From: Gentiana macrophylla
Lineage: Eukaryota > Streptophyta > Magnoliopsida > Gentianales > Gentianaceae
Direction of reading: 5' to 3'
NCBI GenBank assembly: GCA_026214975.1
Contig: CM047805.1
Span: 185,753,333-185,817,332 of the forward strand
Length of the DNA: 64,000 nt
Shown here: positions 36,878 through 49,551 of the stretch, in pieces
Layout: the number at the start of each line of letters is the position of its first letter
Numbering within the stretch: position 1 is the stretch's first letter
The notes under the pieces: generated by a model
What the model was told of the DNA's origin: nothing
Databases searched by the model: none
Seen by the model: the letters and a program-made list of their open reading frames with translations, nothing else
Made by a program: the position numbers and the translations under genes

Positions 36878-38700
36878 TGTTAAGGGTCAAATTGTATGAT
36901 TTTTATAGATATATTTTACATCAATTTCCCCCGTATATGGATGTTTTTCATAGAAATCGAGCTTATAATCGATTAATTGAGTAAATAGTGTTTTTAAGAG
37001 GTTAATTGCAAAACGTAACGAATTATGTGCTTAAATGATGATTTTATGTTATTTTGGAAATACGTTACGCTTTGGTATGTTTTCCTATTGTTGTAGATAC
37101 TCATTGATGATGGAAGAGAGGATTTTAGAGAGCCAAATTCGTGCTTGGAAAGGATCAATCAAAGTTATGGAAGATTGAAAGATATAAGGAAAGAAATCAA
37201 GCAAGATAAATGTCGGAAAATCAGGATTCCGAGTAGTGACGACCTTGCAACGCAGTTCTTGATATGATAACAACCGATTTGACTCTGGACCTCAAGAGAA
37301 GAGTTGTAGGGCTTGAAGAGAGGATTCTACAGGATTTTGAATCACTCCATTCCGACTTACGAGGCCCGAGATATGAGCGTTACAAGTTTGGATGCTGTTG
37401 CTTGAAAATAGCGGACGGGCGTCCGGATCTTCAAACGGGCGTCCGGCGCGGTACTTGTAGCAGCCGACTCAAAATTCTATAAAAACAGCAGCAGCCCCAA
37501 CCCCTAAATATAATTCATACGCAGCAGCTCCTTCCTTGAACCCTAAAGTCGAGTTTTGAGAGTAGCGACCCGGCCGGTCGAGCTCCATGCTTGGCCGGCC
37601 GGTGGTTAGATTAGGTTTTCTTTTTCTTTTCGCTTTCTTTTCTTTTCGCTTCTCCATTGATGAACACGGTTGAGCAGCCTTGAACACAGCGTTGTGGAAG
37701 CTTCTTTCCAGCTGCAACTTGATTTCTTTTTTTCATGGATGATTTTGTAAGTTTTATTTATAATTGTTTCTTTTCTATGTTCAATTGTATCTTGCAATAT
37801 AAATCGGAAGATGATTGCATGATTTGATTTCTACCGTATGACGAGAGTCGGTGTAGATTAGATCACCGTAGGAAAGTTTGGATTTTTAATCTATACATAA
37901 CGGAAGTTCGTAGATTAATTATCTAGGTTTACTTAGAGAACCACAATTTGAATTAATTCGTTGCAAAATTATCCTAGGAGATATTGAGTATCATTATCAC
38001 CGGAAAGATGAGATTTTTCATGTGTTTATTTGGTGAGTTAACTTGTTCTTTTCATGCTTTGAGATGTCGTATGTTAATCGAATTTAGATAACGGAAGTTA
38101 ATAAATTCGTTAGATTGCCATGATAGAGATTAACAATTATTATTCCAACAAACGGAAGTTGAGGGATAAGGTTGTTAGATTAGGATTTAATCCGTATCTT
38201 TGCTTCAGATAGATGTTAGTTAAGACCGGAAGGCAAACTAATGAATGGCGTGATAAATCGGAAGAGGAAACGCTTTCTTTAGATAAGATAATAATCCAAG
38301 ATAACTTGTGAATGAATATGTGTTAATCTTATTTCTTTCGGTGAGGTGATGGTTGTCAAAGAGGTTGATCATGGTTTGTTTATGGTTGTTCAAAGAGATA
38401 GATTTACCGCTTCGTAGATGTAGTTTTATTTATGTTTTTATCGCTTTTATCCTTCCCGGCTTTGGATTAACAATCCTCCGTCCAGCTTTACTTTTCCGCT
38501 TTAGTTTAGTGTTTAGGTTTTAGTTAATAAAGGAGGAATTAATGAAGTTAGATTCGACATCCCAATTCCTCGAGGATCGATACCCGTGCTTATCCAACTT
38601 TACTAGCAACTACCCGGTATTCGGCCGGTTAGGAGGTAGTTTTGCATGGTAGTTAGGGTTTATAAATTTTCTTTGTTTAATGATGCAAAATCCCTCCAAC
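36878..38700 (+). repeat. 5' LTR, family 1 element
   Basis: Carries paired GCGGACGGGCGTCCGG-type motifs at about 37410-37446 and a TATA-like TTCTATAAAAACAGC about 30 bp further on. The last 200 bp include GAGGATCGATACCCGTGC and the end CCCTCCAACA. Confidence 0.9.
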
Positions 38701-41453
38701 AAAAGTGGCGCCGCTGCCGGGAATAGGTGTCATGTTGAATCTAGTTTTGTTAGTTCTCGATTTTGTTACGTTTATTTTCAATTTCAATAAAAGTAGCGAT
38801 ACCAAGTTGAGAGTTTTTATTTTGCCGTGTTTCATGACCATAAGGTTAAGAATGTGCAAAAGTTTTTACTCGATTTGTTTAAACGTGAAGTATGTGTTTA
38901 TGTGTTTTCCGATCTAACCTCTTTGTGCTTTAATTGAAAGTGGTCATTGTGATCTGTGTTAATATGTGTTTTAAGTTTTTAGGGTTTTGTTGTGTTTTTC
39001 CTGCTGTCTGTGCATTCTTGTTGTATGGACGAAGTGCTCGCTCTGCTGGACGCCCGCCCGATTCTTCATCTCGCAGTGAACGAGCGCCGTTGGAAGTATT
39101 GACGCCGTCCGCTCAAATATTTTCAATCCTGCTCGATTTAGAGGACCGATTTAGCGTCTATATTTCTTTCGAACGCCCGTCCGGTCGGTTTTTCAAGGCG
39201 ACGTGCGCCTGCGCAAGGTGGAACGCCTCGCCCGCCTCAACGCTAAGTGAACGCTCGTCCGGGTTCAATCCAGTTCTAAATTTCTTGATTTTATTTTCAA
39301 TGCTTTTATTTGATGTGGATTTTTCATTCGAGCTTCGTGGCTAATTGATTTTTACATAGATGCCCTCAACTTATATGTTTTACCTTTCCATCTATGAATC
39401 CATGTTAGATAATTGATCAATTCCTTATATATGATTCATCTAGGCATGTTATAGTAGACTCGCCGGTTCTCGTAAGCTATAATCGTTCTTATATGGTTAA
39501 TTAGTAGCTAATGTCGGTTCCTCGTATGCTACATACCGCTCCGATGAATCTTTTAAGCTTTTAAGACTTACGTGCTTTCCTTTGTTTTTATAGTTCATAT
39601 GGGTAGCTACTCGTCGGTTTTCCGTATGCTACGCCCTTTCTCCATATGAGTTATACCTTGCTAGATAGATGACTGTTGGTTTCATAAGTCTATCACTTTC
39701 GATAAGTCTTAAGGCGCGTCGGCACTAAAGGGATGTGACTGTCGTTTATCGTAACTCGTCATTATGTGGTAGAGGTTTATATATATGTCGTGTTGCATAT
39801 AGTGGGCTAGTTTTCTTTCTTTTATTTTATTTTCTTTTTGCATATCATTTAAATGCATTTCATTTAGTTGCATTTCATATAGTTACATTGTTTTTCTATT
39901 TTTCCTTTTATTTTTCTTAAGTGTGGTCACCGCTCGGTTTTCGTAATACCACCTAGTTTATTTTTCTTTTGAGTGTAGTTAATCGCCGGTTTCAAATAAT
40001 ACTACCTCGTTTTTATTTTATTTTTAGGATTTTTCACGTAGATTGCATTGTAATGCATTTTCATATAGTTGCACCTAGCCCTACTATTTTGTAATATTCC
40101 ATGTATATGTCCATCTTTATATGAGCTTAATCTAAAAATTCTCTAGACTTTCCTTTCCGTGCTTTATATGTTATCTTCCCCTATCCTCGAGGTATTTCAT
40201 GTTTGTCAAGTGTGCAGTAGTATTTGCATTAGCGATTGTGAGCTTTAGACGATTTCGCTTTTCGGTGGATGGTCCACGATCACTCGGATTCGTTGAGCAT
40301 TTCTGGTGAGGTCGACCCACTTCCGCAATAGCTCCCTTCGGCATACAATCGCCTAAGTTTTCTTTTCTTTTTCATTCTGCACAACTTGAGGACAAGTTGC
40401 AATTTAAGTGTGGGGAGGGGATGGTTTATGTGTATCTACTTTCATTTGCTCATATTAGTTATAATTTTCTATGAAAAGTGCAAAATTTTCAAAATTTTGT
40501 TTCAGTCCGAGTAACATTTCAATTGCATGCTAGTTTTATAATCTGCACCCTTTAGTTGTTATCATTAGTCATATCATGTTATGAGAATAGGTTTAGTAAG
40601 TCGATACTCACTTGAACTTCATTTCACGAACCTATTGTATGAAGAGCCAAATATAGAATAGTTTCCGGTTAGTTAAAGGAAAGTTAATTCTCGATGCAGA
40701 TAACACTTATTTAGCATTAATGAAAGTTAAGAACTTGTGCTATACTCACAGCTAGAATCTCAAGATCTTAGTGTTCTCGAGAACTTTGAGAGTCTTGAAT
40801 GTGTTAGAAATATATTTGACCAAGAGTTTCCAAAGAGTTTGAAATATAAAAATATATATATATCTATAAATAGAAATAAATGAATAGAATTTCTTTATGG
40901 GAATTTTGTTTGTAACTATCACCTCGAGTCCATTTGAATCTCGCCCCAAATGGGAGTGTGGTTTACCTTGGACAAGATGATGGGTTCGAGTGATCTCGGT
41001 GACTGCCTCTAATGTAGGGGAGTGTGTTATACTTTTGAGACGCGACGATAGGAAATATAAAATATAAAATATACACTTTTTGGAACACTAAGTCAAGTTG
41101 ATCTAAACCCAGTAGAGACCCGAGAGGTATTTTCTTGGCACTAAGTAAAGGAGTTTAATTGTGAGTTGGTTACTATGTTCTTGGTAATTAGTTTTTGTTA
41201 GGTAAGTGCTGTAGATAGAATGAAGTTTTCGTTTAGTTGACCGGATAACTGTTAGTGCTTGATGTATTATATCAAGAGAGGATCGGTGGAAGTTTAGTAG
41301 GTTCTGCACACACATCACCGAGTGAGGTCGATTTGCTGAATACTAGCTTGTCATGATTTTGACTATATCTCGTGTCAGGTTATGTGGATTCTTGATGGTA
41401 TGTTCTTGTTTTGTTTTACTCGAGGACGAGCAAAAGTTTAAGTGTGGGGGTGT
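38701..41453 (+). other. Non-coding interior of family 1 element
   Basis: The interior starts with the primer-binding site and ends with AGTGTGGGGG next to the 3' LTR. The longest frame (38934-39344, 136 codons) shows no zinc knuckle or other Gag feature and is judged not coding. GAACGCCCGTCCGG-type motifs like those of the LTR promoter occur at about 39172 and 39249. A (TA)n-rich spot lies at about 40852-40862. Confidence 0.75.
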
Positions 41454-43276
41454 TGTTAAGGGTCAAATTGTATGATTTTTATAGATATATTTTACATCAA
41501 TTTCCCATTATATGGATGTTTTTCATAGAAATCGAGCTTATAATCGATTAATTGAGTAAATAGTGTTTTTAAGAGGTTAATTGCAAAACGAATTAATGAA
41601 TTATGTGCTTAAATGATGATTTTATGTTATTTTGGAAATACGTTACGCTTTGGTATGTTTTCCTATTGTTGTAGATACTCATTGATGATGGAAGAGAGGA
41701 TTTTAGAGAGCCAAATTCGTGCTTGGAAAGGATCAATCAAAGTTATGGAAGATTGAAAGATATAAGGAAAGAAATCAAGCAAGATAAATGTCGGAAAATC
41801 AGGATTCCGAGTAGTGACGACCTTGCAACGCAGTTCTTGATATGATAACAACCGATTTGACTCTGGACCTCAAGAGAAGAGTTGTAGGGCTTGAAGAGAG
41901 GATTCTACAGGATTTTGAATCACTCCATTCCGACTTACGAGGCCCGAGATATGAGCGTTACAAGTTTGGATGCTGTTGCTGAAAATAGCGGACGGGCGTC
42001 CGGATCTTCAAACGGGCGTCCGCCGCGTTATCAGTAGCACCGACTCAAAATTCTATAAAAACAGCAGCAGCCCCAACCCTAAATATAATTCATACGCAGC
42101 AGCTCCTTCCTTGAACCCTAAAGTCGAGTTTTGAGAGTAGCGACCCGGCGGGCCGAGCTCCATGCTTGGCGGCCGGTGGTTAGATTAGGTTTTCTTTTTC
42201 TTTTCGCTTTTCTTTTCTTTTCGCTTCTCCATTGATGAACACGGTTGAGCAGCCATGAACACAGCGTTGTGAAGCTTCTTTTCCAGCTGCAACTTGATTT
42301 CTTTTTCATGGATGATTTTGTAAGTTTTATTTATAATTGTTTCTTTTTCTATGTTCAATTGTATCTTGCAATATAAATCGGAAGATGATTGCATGATTTG
42401 ATTTCTACCGTATGACGAGAGTCGGTGTAGATTAGATCACCGTAGGAAAGTTTGGATTTTTAATCTATACATAACGGAAGTTCGTAGATTAATTATCTAG
42501 GTTTACGAGAGAACCACAATTTGAATTAATTCGTTGCAAAATTATCCTAGGGAGATATTGAGTATCATTATCACCGGAAAGATGAGATTTTTCATGTGTT
42601 TATTTGGTGAGTTAACTTGTTCTTTTCATGCTTTGAGATGCAGTATGTTAATCGAATTTAGATAACGGAAGTTAATAAATTCGTTAGATTGCCATGATAG
42701 AGATTAACAATTATTATTCCAACAAACGGAAGTTGAGGGATAAGGTTGTTAGATTAGGATTTAATCCGTATCTTTGCTTCAGATAGATGTTAGTTAAGAC
42801 CGGAAGGCAAACTAATGAATGGCGTGATAAATCGGAAGAGGAAACGCTTCTTTAGATAAGATAATAATCCAAGATAACTTGTGAATGAATATGTGTTAAT
42901 CTTATTTCTTTCGGTGAGGTGATGGTTGTTGGGAAGAGGTTGATCATGGTTTGTTTATGGTTGTTCAAGAGATAGATTTACCGCTTTTACGTAGATGTAG
43001 TTTTATTTATGTTTTTATCGCTTTTATCCTTCCTGGCTTTGGATTAACAATCCTCTGTCGCCACTTTTCCGCTTTTAGTTTAGTGTTTAGGTTTTAGTTA
43101 ATAAAGGAGGAATTAATGAAGTTAGATTCGACATCCCAATTCCCTGAGGATCGATACCCGTACTTATCCAACTTTACTAGCAACTACCCGGTATTCGGCC
43201 GGTTAGGAGGTAGTTTTGCATGGTAGTTAGGGTTTATAAATTTTCTTTTGTTTAATGATGCAAAATCCCTCCAACA
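41454..43276 (+). repeat. 3' LTR, family 1 element
   Basis: Near-identical to 36878-38700. Its start is preceded by CTCGAGGACGAGC and a G-rich polypurine tract, with an extra TGT (41451-41453) that may belong to the LTR. The promoter motifs are at 41989-42026 and the TATA-like site at about 42053. Confidence 0.9.
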
Positions 43277-45926
43277 ATTGCATAACAAAATAAACACATA
43301 GGAAAGATACAACTTTGAATTAAAATCACAACATAAACTCAGATTGGAAATAGAAAAACCTGATGGAAAAGATTCAAATCGTTTGAACATGTTCAGCCCC
43401 AAGCGTTGAGCATAAAACGCAGCAGCAAAACAGAAATAAAACGGAAAAAAACAAGAAAAATCGCAACCCCAGCCTCCCCTAAGGGGGCTGGGGCCGCCTA
43501 GGGTTTTCTCCTAATGATTGTGTATCAATAGGTCTCAATAATGTATCAATAATGTGTGTCTTAGGGTTGAAATCGCGCTGCTATTTATAGAAAACTAGGT
43601 CGGCTGCTGCTAAGTCGGTTTAAGGACGCCCGTCCGCTCCTACTTCCTGACGTCATCTTTTCTGACGGAGGTGGACGCCCGTCCACTCAGAGTCCAAACT
43701 CTCTGTATCAAAAATCTTCACTTGGACGCCAGTCCAATATTCTGGACGCCAGTCCAGGCTGGACGGGACTTGGACGCCAGTTCAGCTAGATCCAAATTCG
43801 AAATCTTCAACTTTATCTCTTTTCTTCTAGCCAATTCCATCCTTATCTCTTTTTCATCAATTAAATCCGACTCTTATCTTCATTTAATCATCTTTTGAAC
43901 AAAGAATTATGCATCTACACGTCATCAAAACATCGCAAAGTGTAATAGTATCCAAATAAACATAAAATCATCAATAAAACACATAAATTCACCAATTTTA
44001 TGAATAACTCGCCTAGTAATATCATTTACTCAATAATTCCATTAAACACTCGCTTCTTATGCAAATTATACAAATATGAGGGAAATTATCATAAAATATA
44101 TCCTTATAAAACGTATAAAATCACCCAATAAATCTCGTCCGTTAATATACGTGTTATCGCTTGCTACCCTTGATTGTTTTGCGACTTCCTTAAGTACTAT
44201 CTTCATTAATTCCTCTGGATTAATCACTTTGAAGTGTTCTTCCCATCGCCGAATATTACAACTGAGATCCGGAGGCTTACGTTTGCACCAATAAAGAACT
44301 TTCATGTTCTTTAGAGATGGAAAGGGGCTACACAACCGACCTCATTGTTAACATATTCAAGCCCTTCCCGGGATGAGGGGCCCCAAATGGAATTGGAAAT
44401 AGCCCTAATATACCCATCGTTTGAGTCCCTCTCCCTCATACTCACACAATTATTCCCCATCTATTGATGTTGCTACTTAAATTTGGAAACCAAAATTCTT
44501 CCTTAATTTTGATGGTTGGATTTGGACTTGGACTTGATGATCACAGATAGAACAGTGTCAAATTTTACTTTGCCAATGTAATTGCGAGCATGAAAGAATG
44601 AAACAATCAACGATGGACCAAAAAAAGACTGAACCTCAGTTAATGACCACTAAAAACCCTTTTTTTTTTTTTTTTCTGAAACGATCTTTTATTGATTTAT
44701 CAAAGTGAAAATTTCACGGCTTACAAAAAATTTAAGATGCAAAAAAATCGAAAATTCAATAATCCAATCTCCAAGCTAGTCTAAGATTACGAACTTGGCT
44801 ACATTTTTGGAAATCAACACATGGAGAGGAGGATGAGCTTCTGGGTTCCATGTTGGATCTTGTTTCGCCAATGCCAAACGGTATATATCATATCTCTCTG
44901 AATTGGTAGGTTCATCTACTATGTTTATTTTGTTCAAATAGAAACTTTCAGATCCATTCTTGGGGCGTTGCTTATGAGAAGAAATCCTCCATTGGTGTCT
45001 CGAACAATTTTCTTCCAAATCTGCCGCAAATTTTCAATCCTCAAAGCATGAAGGCAAGTTTCTTCATCATTTTTGCACAAATCGCACCGAGTGAGGGGAA
45101 ATATGACGATCGAAAAGTAGTGACATTGTGGGCAAAGCGTTGTGTGCGACTTGCCACAAGATGAAGTTGAGCGAGCGGGACCTTGAATCGCCAAATGTCT
45201 TCCCGAACTTGTCACCGGAGAGTGGACGTACCGAACAAAGAAGTGCATACCCTTCGCTACAGAGTATTTTTGTTACTCGCACTTTTCCGATAATGGAATC
45301 ATTCTCAACATCAAAACCGTCTCTCGTGGTCGCAAAACGCATGCATGACAAATACTTTTCCGAGACTGGGAGCTTGAGGCCTTAGGCTTTTCAAACGGAC
45401 TACCATATTTTTGGACCAAAGTCTTCACCCACAACGATCGATCATACATAAGAGTCTGTCAAACCCATTTACCGAGGAGTGCAATATTCATGGCTTGCGA
45501 GTTCTTAAAACCCAAACCTCCACAATCTTTTGGTCGGCACAAATCACGCCCAAGAAATAACATGTAATTTTAGTTCTCCTTTTCCCTCCCTAAAAAAATT
45601 TCGCAAATTTTATCCATTTCTCCAAGACAATTTGTGGGGTAGACCTTAATGACCGCATGGCATAAAAGGATGTGTAGCTAGTGAGCTCTTCAAAGGACCA
45701 TTCTGCCACGATACTGAGAGGCATTTGGACTTCCAGCTGGCTAGCTTCTTCCTCATCTTGTCCACAATAAAGCTAAATTTATCTTTTGTAATCCTGGAAT
45801 GGAGAAGAGGCATACCTAAATAATGTCCCAGATCATCTGTATGCTGCATATCAAGCTCTTGTCTGATCAAGAGTTTCACATGAGGGGAAGTATTTTTTGA
45901 TGCGTGAAACCTTGATTTGCTTATGC

Positions 45927-46355
45927 TCAGTCTCTGGCTTGAAAAACCACAAAAATTGTCCAAGACTGATTTTGTCGTAATTGCCTGCTCAACTGAGGCT
46001 GCCCCAAAAAGAACCAGATCGTCAGCATCATGTGTGACAGCGGTGGAGAATGTCTACTAATTTTTACAGGCTTCCAAATTTTTTCTCTAACTGCATTGTC
46101 GATTTGTTGGCTCAAGCACTCCATGCATAAGTCGAAAAGGTACAGGGCCAAATGATCTCCTTGTCTGAGTCCTCTTTCAGGTTGAATGGGATTCAGAACA
46201 TTCCCATTCCACAAAACCATCAGTTGTGAGGTATGCAGGGAGAACATGATCAAGTCAATTATCTTCTGAGAGAGTCCTATTTTCGACAGAATTTTTTCTA
46301 GGAATTTCCAATCCACTCTATCATACGCCTTTTCCAGATCAATTTTTAAGATCAT
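45927..46355 (-). pseudogene. LINE reverse-transcriptase core, copy 2
   Basis: Opens with KIDLEKAYDRVDWKFL and continues through GLRQGDHLALYLFDLC. At the ADD box it runs out of frame (HMMLTIW) exactly as in copy 1, before diverging from it near the end. Confidence 0.7.
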
Positions 46356-47516
46356 GTCGCCTTTTTTCCCAGTCTTCTATAGTGAAGAACTTCCTAAGCA
46401 AGAATAATATTACTTGTACTCCCTCTGCCTGGTATGAACGCTGATTGAGTGTGGCTCACTAGTTTACCAATGACGATGCGGAGCCTATTAGCAATAATTT
46501 TTAGATCACCACACACACATTTGTCATTGCTATGGGTCCAATCGAGTAATTTTTTCAGATGGCTGAATTTTGGGTATCAAAGAGATCACTGTTTGATTCA
46601 GTCTGACATCAAAGCAAATCTCATCAAAAGCATTAAGCACAAAAGGGATAAGACTCTTATAAGTTATAGGCCAACATTTTTTTATAAAAATCAGCAGGGA
46701 TCCCGTCTGGGCCTGGAGCTTTAAAGTCTCCCATCTCAAAAAGCGCATCCTCAATCTCCTTCTCAGAGACCCTTCGGTTTAGGAAATGGATATCTGATTC
46801 AGTCAAAGAGGGTAGCTGAAGATCCGGCCATGAATCATCGAGGGTAGGATCTGCCTTATATAACTCATCATAAAAATTTCTCACCATTGATTCCAGAGCA
46901 GGTACATCATATATCCAGTTTCCTTGGTCATCTTTTAGGCAATTTGGTATTTCTTTTTTCTGCTTTCTCTTGATTGTTTGACAAATGGTAAAAATGAGAG
47001 TTACATTCACCTTCAACAATCCACTTTAGTTGGGACCTTTGATGCCGTAGGTCTCTCCTCCGAACCAAGATATCATCAAGTTCTTCATTCGGTTTGGCAT
47101 GAAGGCTAGAAAGGTAAGCAGAAGGGGCTTTCTCTAGGCTCTGCTCTACACCTTGTATTCTTGCTAAACAATTTCTCTTTCTGTGGAAGATGTTCCCAAA
47201 CACCTGGTGATTCCAACTGGTTGTTGACTTTGCAAACTTTTTAGTCATATCGTTACATATTTAGTTGCTCGTCCATATATTGGTGACAAAATCTTCAAAA
47301 TTGCTATGTTCTAACCAAGCTCTTCTTGAAAGAAATGCGCATGATCCTCTTCTTCTTATTAATACGAGAAATTTGTGTCAAGCGTAATGGGGTTGTGATC
47401 CGAGTGATCTCTGGCAAATGTTTTATTAGAAGCGATTCAAATTTCTCCATCCAGATAGAGTTGCTCCATCCTTGGTCCAGTCTCAGTAGGATTTTTGATT
47501 ATTTCGAGTAGTACCC

Positions 47517-48391
47517 TGATGAGCTAAAATTTACCCCTTCAAAAAATACAATTTATAAAGGACTCAGAATCAGGTAAACCAACTCTCTAACCAAAGCAGA
47601 GTACCGGGTCGATTGTTAGAATAGCTACGAGGAGTGCGAGGTCGATCCCAAGAGAAATGTGGTTGTGAGTACCAAAGCGAACGTAGAACTTAGTCTAAGC
47701 GATCAAAGTTTAGGTGGAGTGTTTATAACTAATGCAAAAAGTAAAGATTATTCTAACGAGATTAAAAAGCATAGCCGAGTTATGATCCAACAAGTTGTCA
47801 CCTCAGGAATGACTTGACAAGGTGTGTTTTAAGCGATTCATTTATATGACATTCACGGGTGTCAACTCTTTATTCTTGCGTTAAGGTCTCGAACAACTCT
47901 CACTTAACCCCCCATACTAGGCTTATTAACCCTCCCTTTAGAGAGCTAACTTACCTAATAAGGTTGACCAGAATAAAAAGCCGCTGAAAAACCTCACAAA
48001 AGCATAGTTTTAACGTGTCACTTAGGTTGTCAATATAACTATTAAAGCTATGTTTTAGTGATACTAATACCTGTTTCCTTCATCTCGTAAGAATAAGAAT
48101 CTCACATAGGCATAGTCCTGACCTGTCACTCAGGTTGTCAATCTGACAATCTAAACTATGTTTTAGTGATATCCATATCCCACATCTCGCAAAAAATGCA
48201 TCTATAAGCTCGATGTAACAATGAACAAAGTTGTCAATCTCATTCAAAGCTATTAAAATGATCAAAACAAGTTTTAAAACATGAGTTTATCATACTGAAC
48301 GTTTAATTTAAGAGCTACACAACTCCTGCCTCATCTCCCGAAGCGCGCTTCACCCGCTTTTCACATATTTCGCTATAAAAAGGTTTAGCTA

Positions 48392-48451
<60 letters not shown>

Positions 48452-48686
48452 TATTACAAGTAATCGATTACTGTCTAAAAATGTCATGGATTAAGCAGCG
48501 GGAAGTTTTACATAATAGCCTTCACAATGTCGAATTCTATTAAAACCAAATTAAAACCTTAATCCAATCATTTGCCGATTCTCGATACTTATATATATAT
48601 ATAACAAAATGAAAGAAAACAAGAAAGAAAGAACAAAACGGAAACTATACTATAACGATAATTATTCTAAATTATAACGAAATTAC

Positions 48687-48746
<60 letters not shown>

Positions 48747-49551
48747 ATAGATATATATATAGGCCCCAAAATGAAAGAAAAATGAAGGGAAAAGATGAAG
48801 AAGGGATGGGGGAAGAAGGGGCAAGAAATGAAGGTGAAATGGAGGCCTATTTATAGATAAAACTGGACAGGCCGGATCGATCCGGGAAAGGGCCGGATCG
48901 ATCCGGGAATAAAATATATTATCCCAAGATTATTCTCTGCAGACCCATGTGTAAAATCATCATTATGTCGATTTTCTGTTACGCCGGATCGATCCGGGAA
49001 AGGGCCGGATCGATCCGGGACTGCCAGTTTTGAGCTGAAACTTGAAAAATTCATATCTTGAGTTGTAGACCTTTGATTGACGTGATTCAAAATGCGTTGC
49101 AAAGATCTTTCAAAGATCTACAACTTTCATGAAGGACTTTTCTTCAGAAAATGCCTTTTTGATGGGCCATTTGTTCGTCGAAGATATAATTCGTTAGTGG
49201 TACCACTAACCACTGAGCCACTTGACCACTTAAGTTAGTGGCACACTCTTATATCCCTAAAAATACCTCTTTTAGGCCTCAAAACGTGTCATTACTCGGG
49301 ATTTTGGTCAACCTATAATTCCGCAATAAACCACCAAAATACCAAAAGTAAATCCGACATTTACACTCCGTTTCTAAACCGGTACAAAAACTAATAAAAA
49401 CTTATAAAACACGATATTTTATAAAATAGTCACGACTTATATATTTTTATGAAACTTAGGAATTAATGACTTTAATTGATATAAAAGTGCTCGAAATGAT
49501 ATCGAAATGGGGTCAAAAGTTATAAAATAACAAAGAATTTTTCCGTCATCA
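47517..49551 (-). repeat. 3' LTR (sense) of family 2 element
   Basis: Contains (AT)n runs (48394-48449, 48690-48742). A complement TATA box CTATTTATAG (48848) is followed in sense-upstream direction by two pairs of GGATCGATCC palindromes (48872-48908, 48984-49019). LTR lengths differ from the partner mainly through AT-run slippage. Confidence 0.9.

Larger units (their letters stand above)
36878..43276 (+). mobile_element. Full-length non-coding LTR retroelement, family 1
   Basis: LTRs 36878-38700 and 41454-43276 (1823 bp each) start TGTTAAGGGTC and end CCTCCAACA. The 5-bp duplication ATTGC flanks the element (36873-36877, 43277-43281). The primer-binding site TGGCGCCGCTGCCGGGAA (38705-38722) matches tRNA-Asp usage of Ty3/gypsy Athila/Tat-type elements. 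Two polypurine-like signals end in TTAAGTGTGGGG (about 40411, 41437), the second after CTCGAGGACGAGC. The 2.75-kb interior has no recognisable gag or pol, so it depends on another element. The LTRs are nearly identical, implying recent insertion. Confidence 0.92.
36243..44137 (-). mobile_element. Antisense solo LTR (family 1 relative) with nested LTR element
   Basis: The flanks 36243-36877 and 43277-44137 together give about 1.5 kb resembling family 1 LTRs in reverse: the right end ATCCTTATAAAACGTATAAA is the complement of the start of the LTR at 16258. The insertion splits the CDPK exon at GGTCGT (36238) and CTCGT (44133), suggesting a 5-bp duplication with one change. Block A is empty at 6829. 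It carries a TATA-like CTATTTATAG (43582) and five or six GGACGCCCGTCC or TGGACGCCAGTCCA palindromes (43625-43790). Confidence 0.75.
34221..44460 (-). pseudogene. Calcium-dependent protein kinase pseudogene, copy 2 (block B), split by LTR elements
   Basis: The gene starts at 44460 (MGNN), and its first exon is interrupted between 44138 and 36242 by nested LTR insertions. The first exon resumes with the N-lobe (P-loop GNGQFGTTF about 36050) and a normal [13 protein letters not shown] (about 35740). It ends at a good donor after KPG (about 35641). Defects are a stop codon (CAG to TAG) after LFVN at 35700, one base lost before DFG, an in-frame loss between GGELY and SERK, and a 1-base insertion near 44283. 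The APE exon (34366-34498) is cut by a deletion that removes its donor and the next exon. The last exon, DGQIDYNEFAAMM (34221-34286), is intact. The protein is dead on several counts. Confidence 0.85.

Noticed and set aside
39040..39260. GC-rich patch as horizontally acquired DNA
   Set aside because: It consists of the GAACGCCCGTCC-type motifs that are typical of this LTR family.
38934..39344. A 136-codon frame in the LTR element as a possible Gag
   Set aside because: No zinc knuckle, no conserved Gag core, and composition like the surrounding non-coding DNA.
48866..49022. CRISPR-like array from repeated GGATCGATCC
   Set aside because: Two pairs of short palindromes in a plant LTR, without regular spacers.
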